This document shows positions 63,616 through 64,000 of a stretch of DNA of 64,000 bases, piece after piece. The notes under the pieces were generated by a model. It made no database searches. It saw only the letters and a list, made by a program, of their open reading frames with translations, and was not told where the DNA came from. Every line of letters begins with the position of its first letter. Within the stretch, counting starts at the first letter, position 1. A program made the translations under genes and the position numbers. Origin of the DNA: Actinomadura barringtoniae (GTDB lineage: Bacteria > Actinomycetota > Actinomycetes > Streptosporangiales > Streptosporangiaceae). The stretch is taken from NCBI RefSeq assembly GCF_017573505.1, contig NZ_JAGEOJ010000001.1, forward strand, positions 496,001 through 560,000, in the 5' to 3' direction.

Positions 63616-64000
63616 CACTGCTCCTTCGCGCCCGGCGCGCCGCGGTCGACGAGTGCTTGATATGCCTCCGTGGCGAACGGCTTGGTCACGGTGCCCAGCA
63701 GGAACTGGAGCCGGTAGCGGACCGGTTCGGTGATGTCCTGCTTCACCGTCGCCGTCCAGAACGTGATGTCGGTCCCGGGGTAGGTCTGCATGCGGGGCTC
63801 GCAGAACCGCTCGTCGATGTCGATTCCGTAGATGGCGACGAACGTCTCGCATTCCAGGGGAATGACGTTCCAGAGGAGCCGCTCACCCTGGCGCACCTTG
63901 GTGCGCAGTTCCTCGGTGCCGAAGCCCGTGGAGCCCTCCGTTCTGTTGGTGTCGTACATGTAGACGCTGCCGGTCAGATCCCAGGCGGCGAGCGCTGCGA
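63615..64000 (-). CDS. AidA/PixA-like protein, 5' end beyond window
   Basis: The frame stays open to base 64000 (AAWDLTGSVYMYDTNRT), so the ATG at 63959 is probably internal and the gene begins outside. PRMQTYPGTDITFWTATVKQD and YRLQFLLG parallel the C-terminal half of its neighbour, so they are tandem relatives. Confidence 0.6.
   Translation of the reverse strand, partial: AALAAWDLTGSVYMYDTNRTEGSTGFGTEELRTKVRQGERLLWNVIPLECETFVAIYGIDIDERFCEPRMQTYPGTDITFWTATVKQDITEPVRYRLQFLLGTVTKPFATEAYQALVDRGAPGAKEQ

Noticed and set aside
1..64000. CRISPR array
   Set aside because: No regularly spaced short repeats were found on either strand.

Overview
The window is high-GC DNA with actinomycete gene style: GTG and TTG starts, four-base stop/start overlaps, an AfsR/SARP regulator, F420-type reductase and actinobacterial integrase remnants. 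It suggests a filamentous actinomycete of the Streptosporangiales/Thermomonosporaceae kind. Genus cannot be fixed from the sequence alone.

Layout. (1) 1-6.4 kb, backbone: a siderophore-uptake operon on the minus strand (two ABC exporter-fold half-transporters, binding lipoprotein, two FecCD permeases, the last cut by the window edge) behind a DtxR/IdeR iron box. (2) 6.586-6.662 kb: an intact tRNA-Arg(UCU). Its last 45 bases are repeated exactly at 57.866-57.910 kb. With a decayed tyrosine integrase beside the tRNA, this marks 6.66-57.9 kb (51 kb) as an integrated, now probably immobile genomic island. (3) 6.9-24 kb, island left arm: integrase pseudogene, IS481 and IS5 remnants, AfsR-type regulator, CDGSH/ferredoxin/globin fusion protein, PLP decarboxylase, two-component system, several broken genes and one nearly intact IS5-type element. 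(4) 24-27 kb: LysR, MFS exporter and YCII protein. (5) 27.2-47.5 kb: the biosynthetic core. (6) 47.6-57.9 kb, island right arm: MFS exporter, TetR, then gene fragments (liv, fadB, afsR 3' end, Tn3, recombinase, beta-propeller, LuxR) with a few intact small genes. (7) 57.9-64 kb, backbone: two-component system, carotenoid oxygenase, DAHP-synthase-like/chorismate-mutase protein and two AidA/PixA-like proteins.

The core has two interleaved parts. A tightly overlapping minus-strand operon (40.8 to 29.2 kb) encodes an FAD oxygenase, a ketoreductase, three ketosynthases each followed by a partner lacking the catalytic cysteine, one ACP, an alpha/beta hydrolase, a tandem hot-dog protein and a DsbA-fold isomerase-like protein: a reducing type II polyketide system with three KS/CLF-like pairs. 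Across a divergent promoter with a four-fold GGCACCT operator lie a P450 and an F420-dependent-reductase-like gene. On both flanks are small cysteine-rich peptides (12 Cys in 70 residues; 10 Cys in 78) that share an N-terminal DRxxxxVVPR motif. Each is next to a MauD-like thioredoxin-fold protein; one copy also has MauE and a type I signal peptidase, the other an ABC exporter and a type III polyketide synthase.

The paired Cys-rich-peptide/MauD(E)/peptidase/exporter loci framing the polyketide operon are the best candidate for an undescribed system: a disulfide-rich secreted peptide, perhaps carrying or cooperating with a polyketide product. That functional link is inference.
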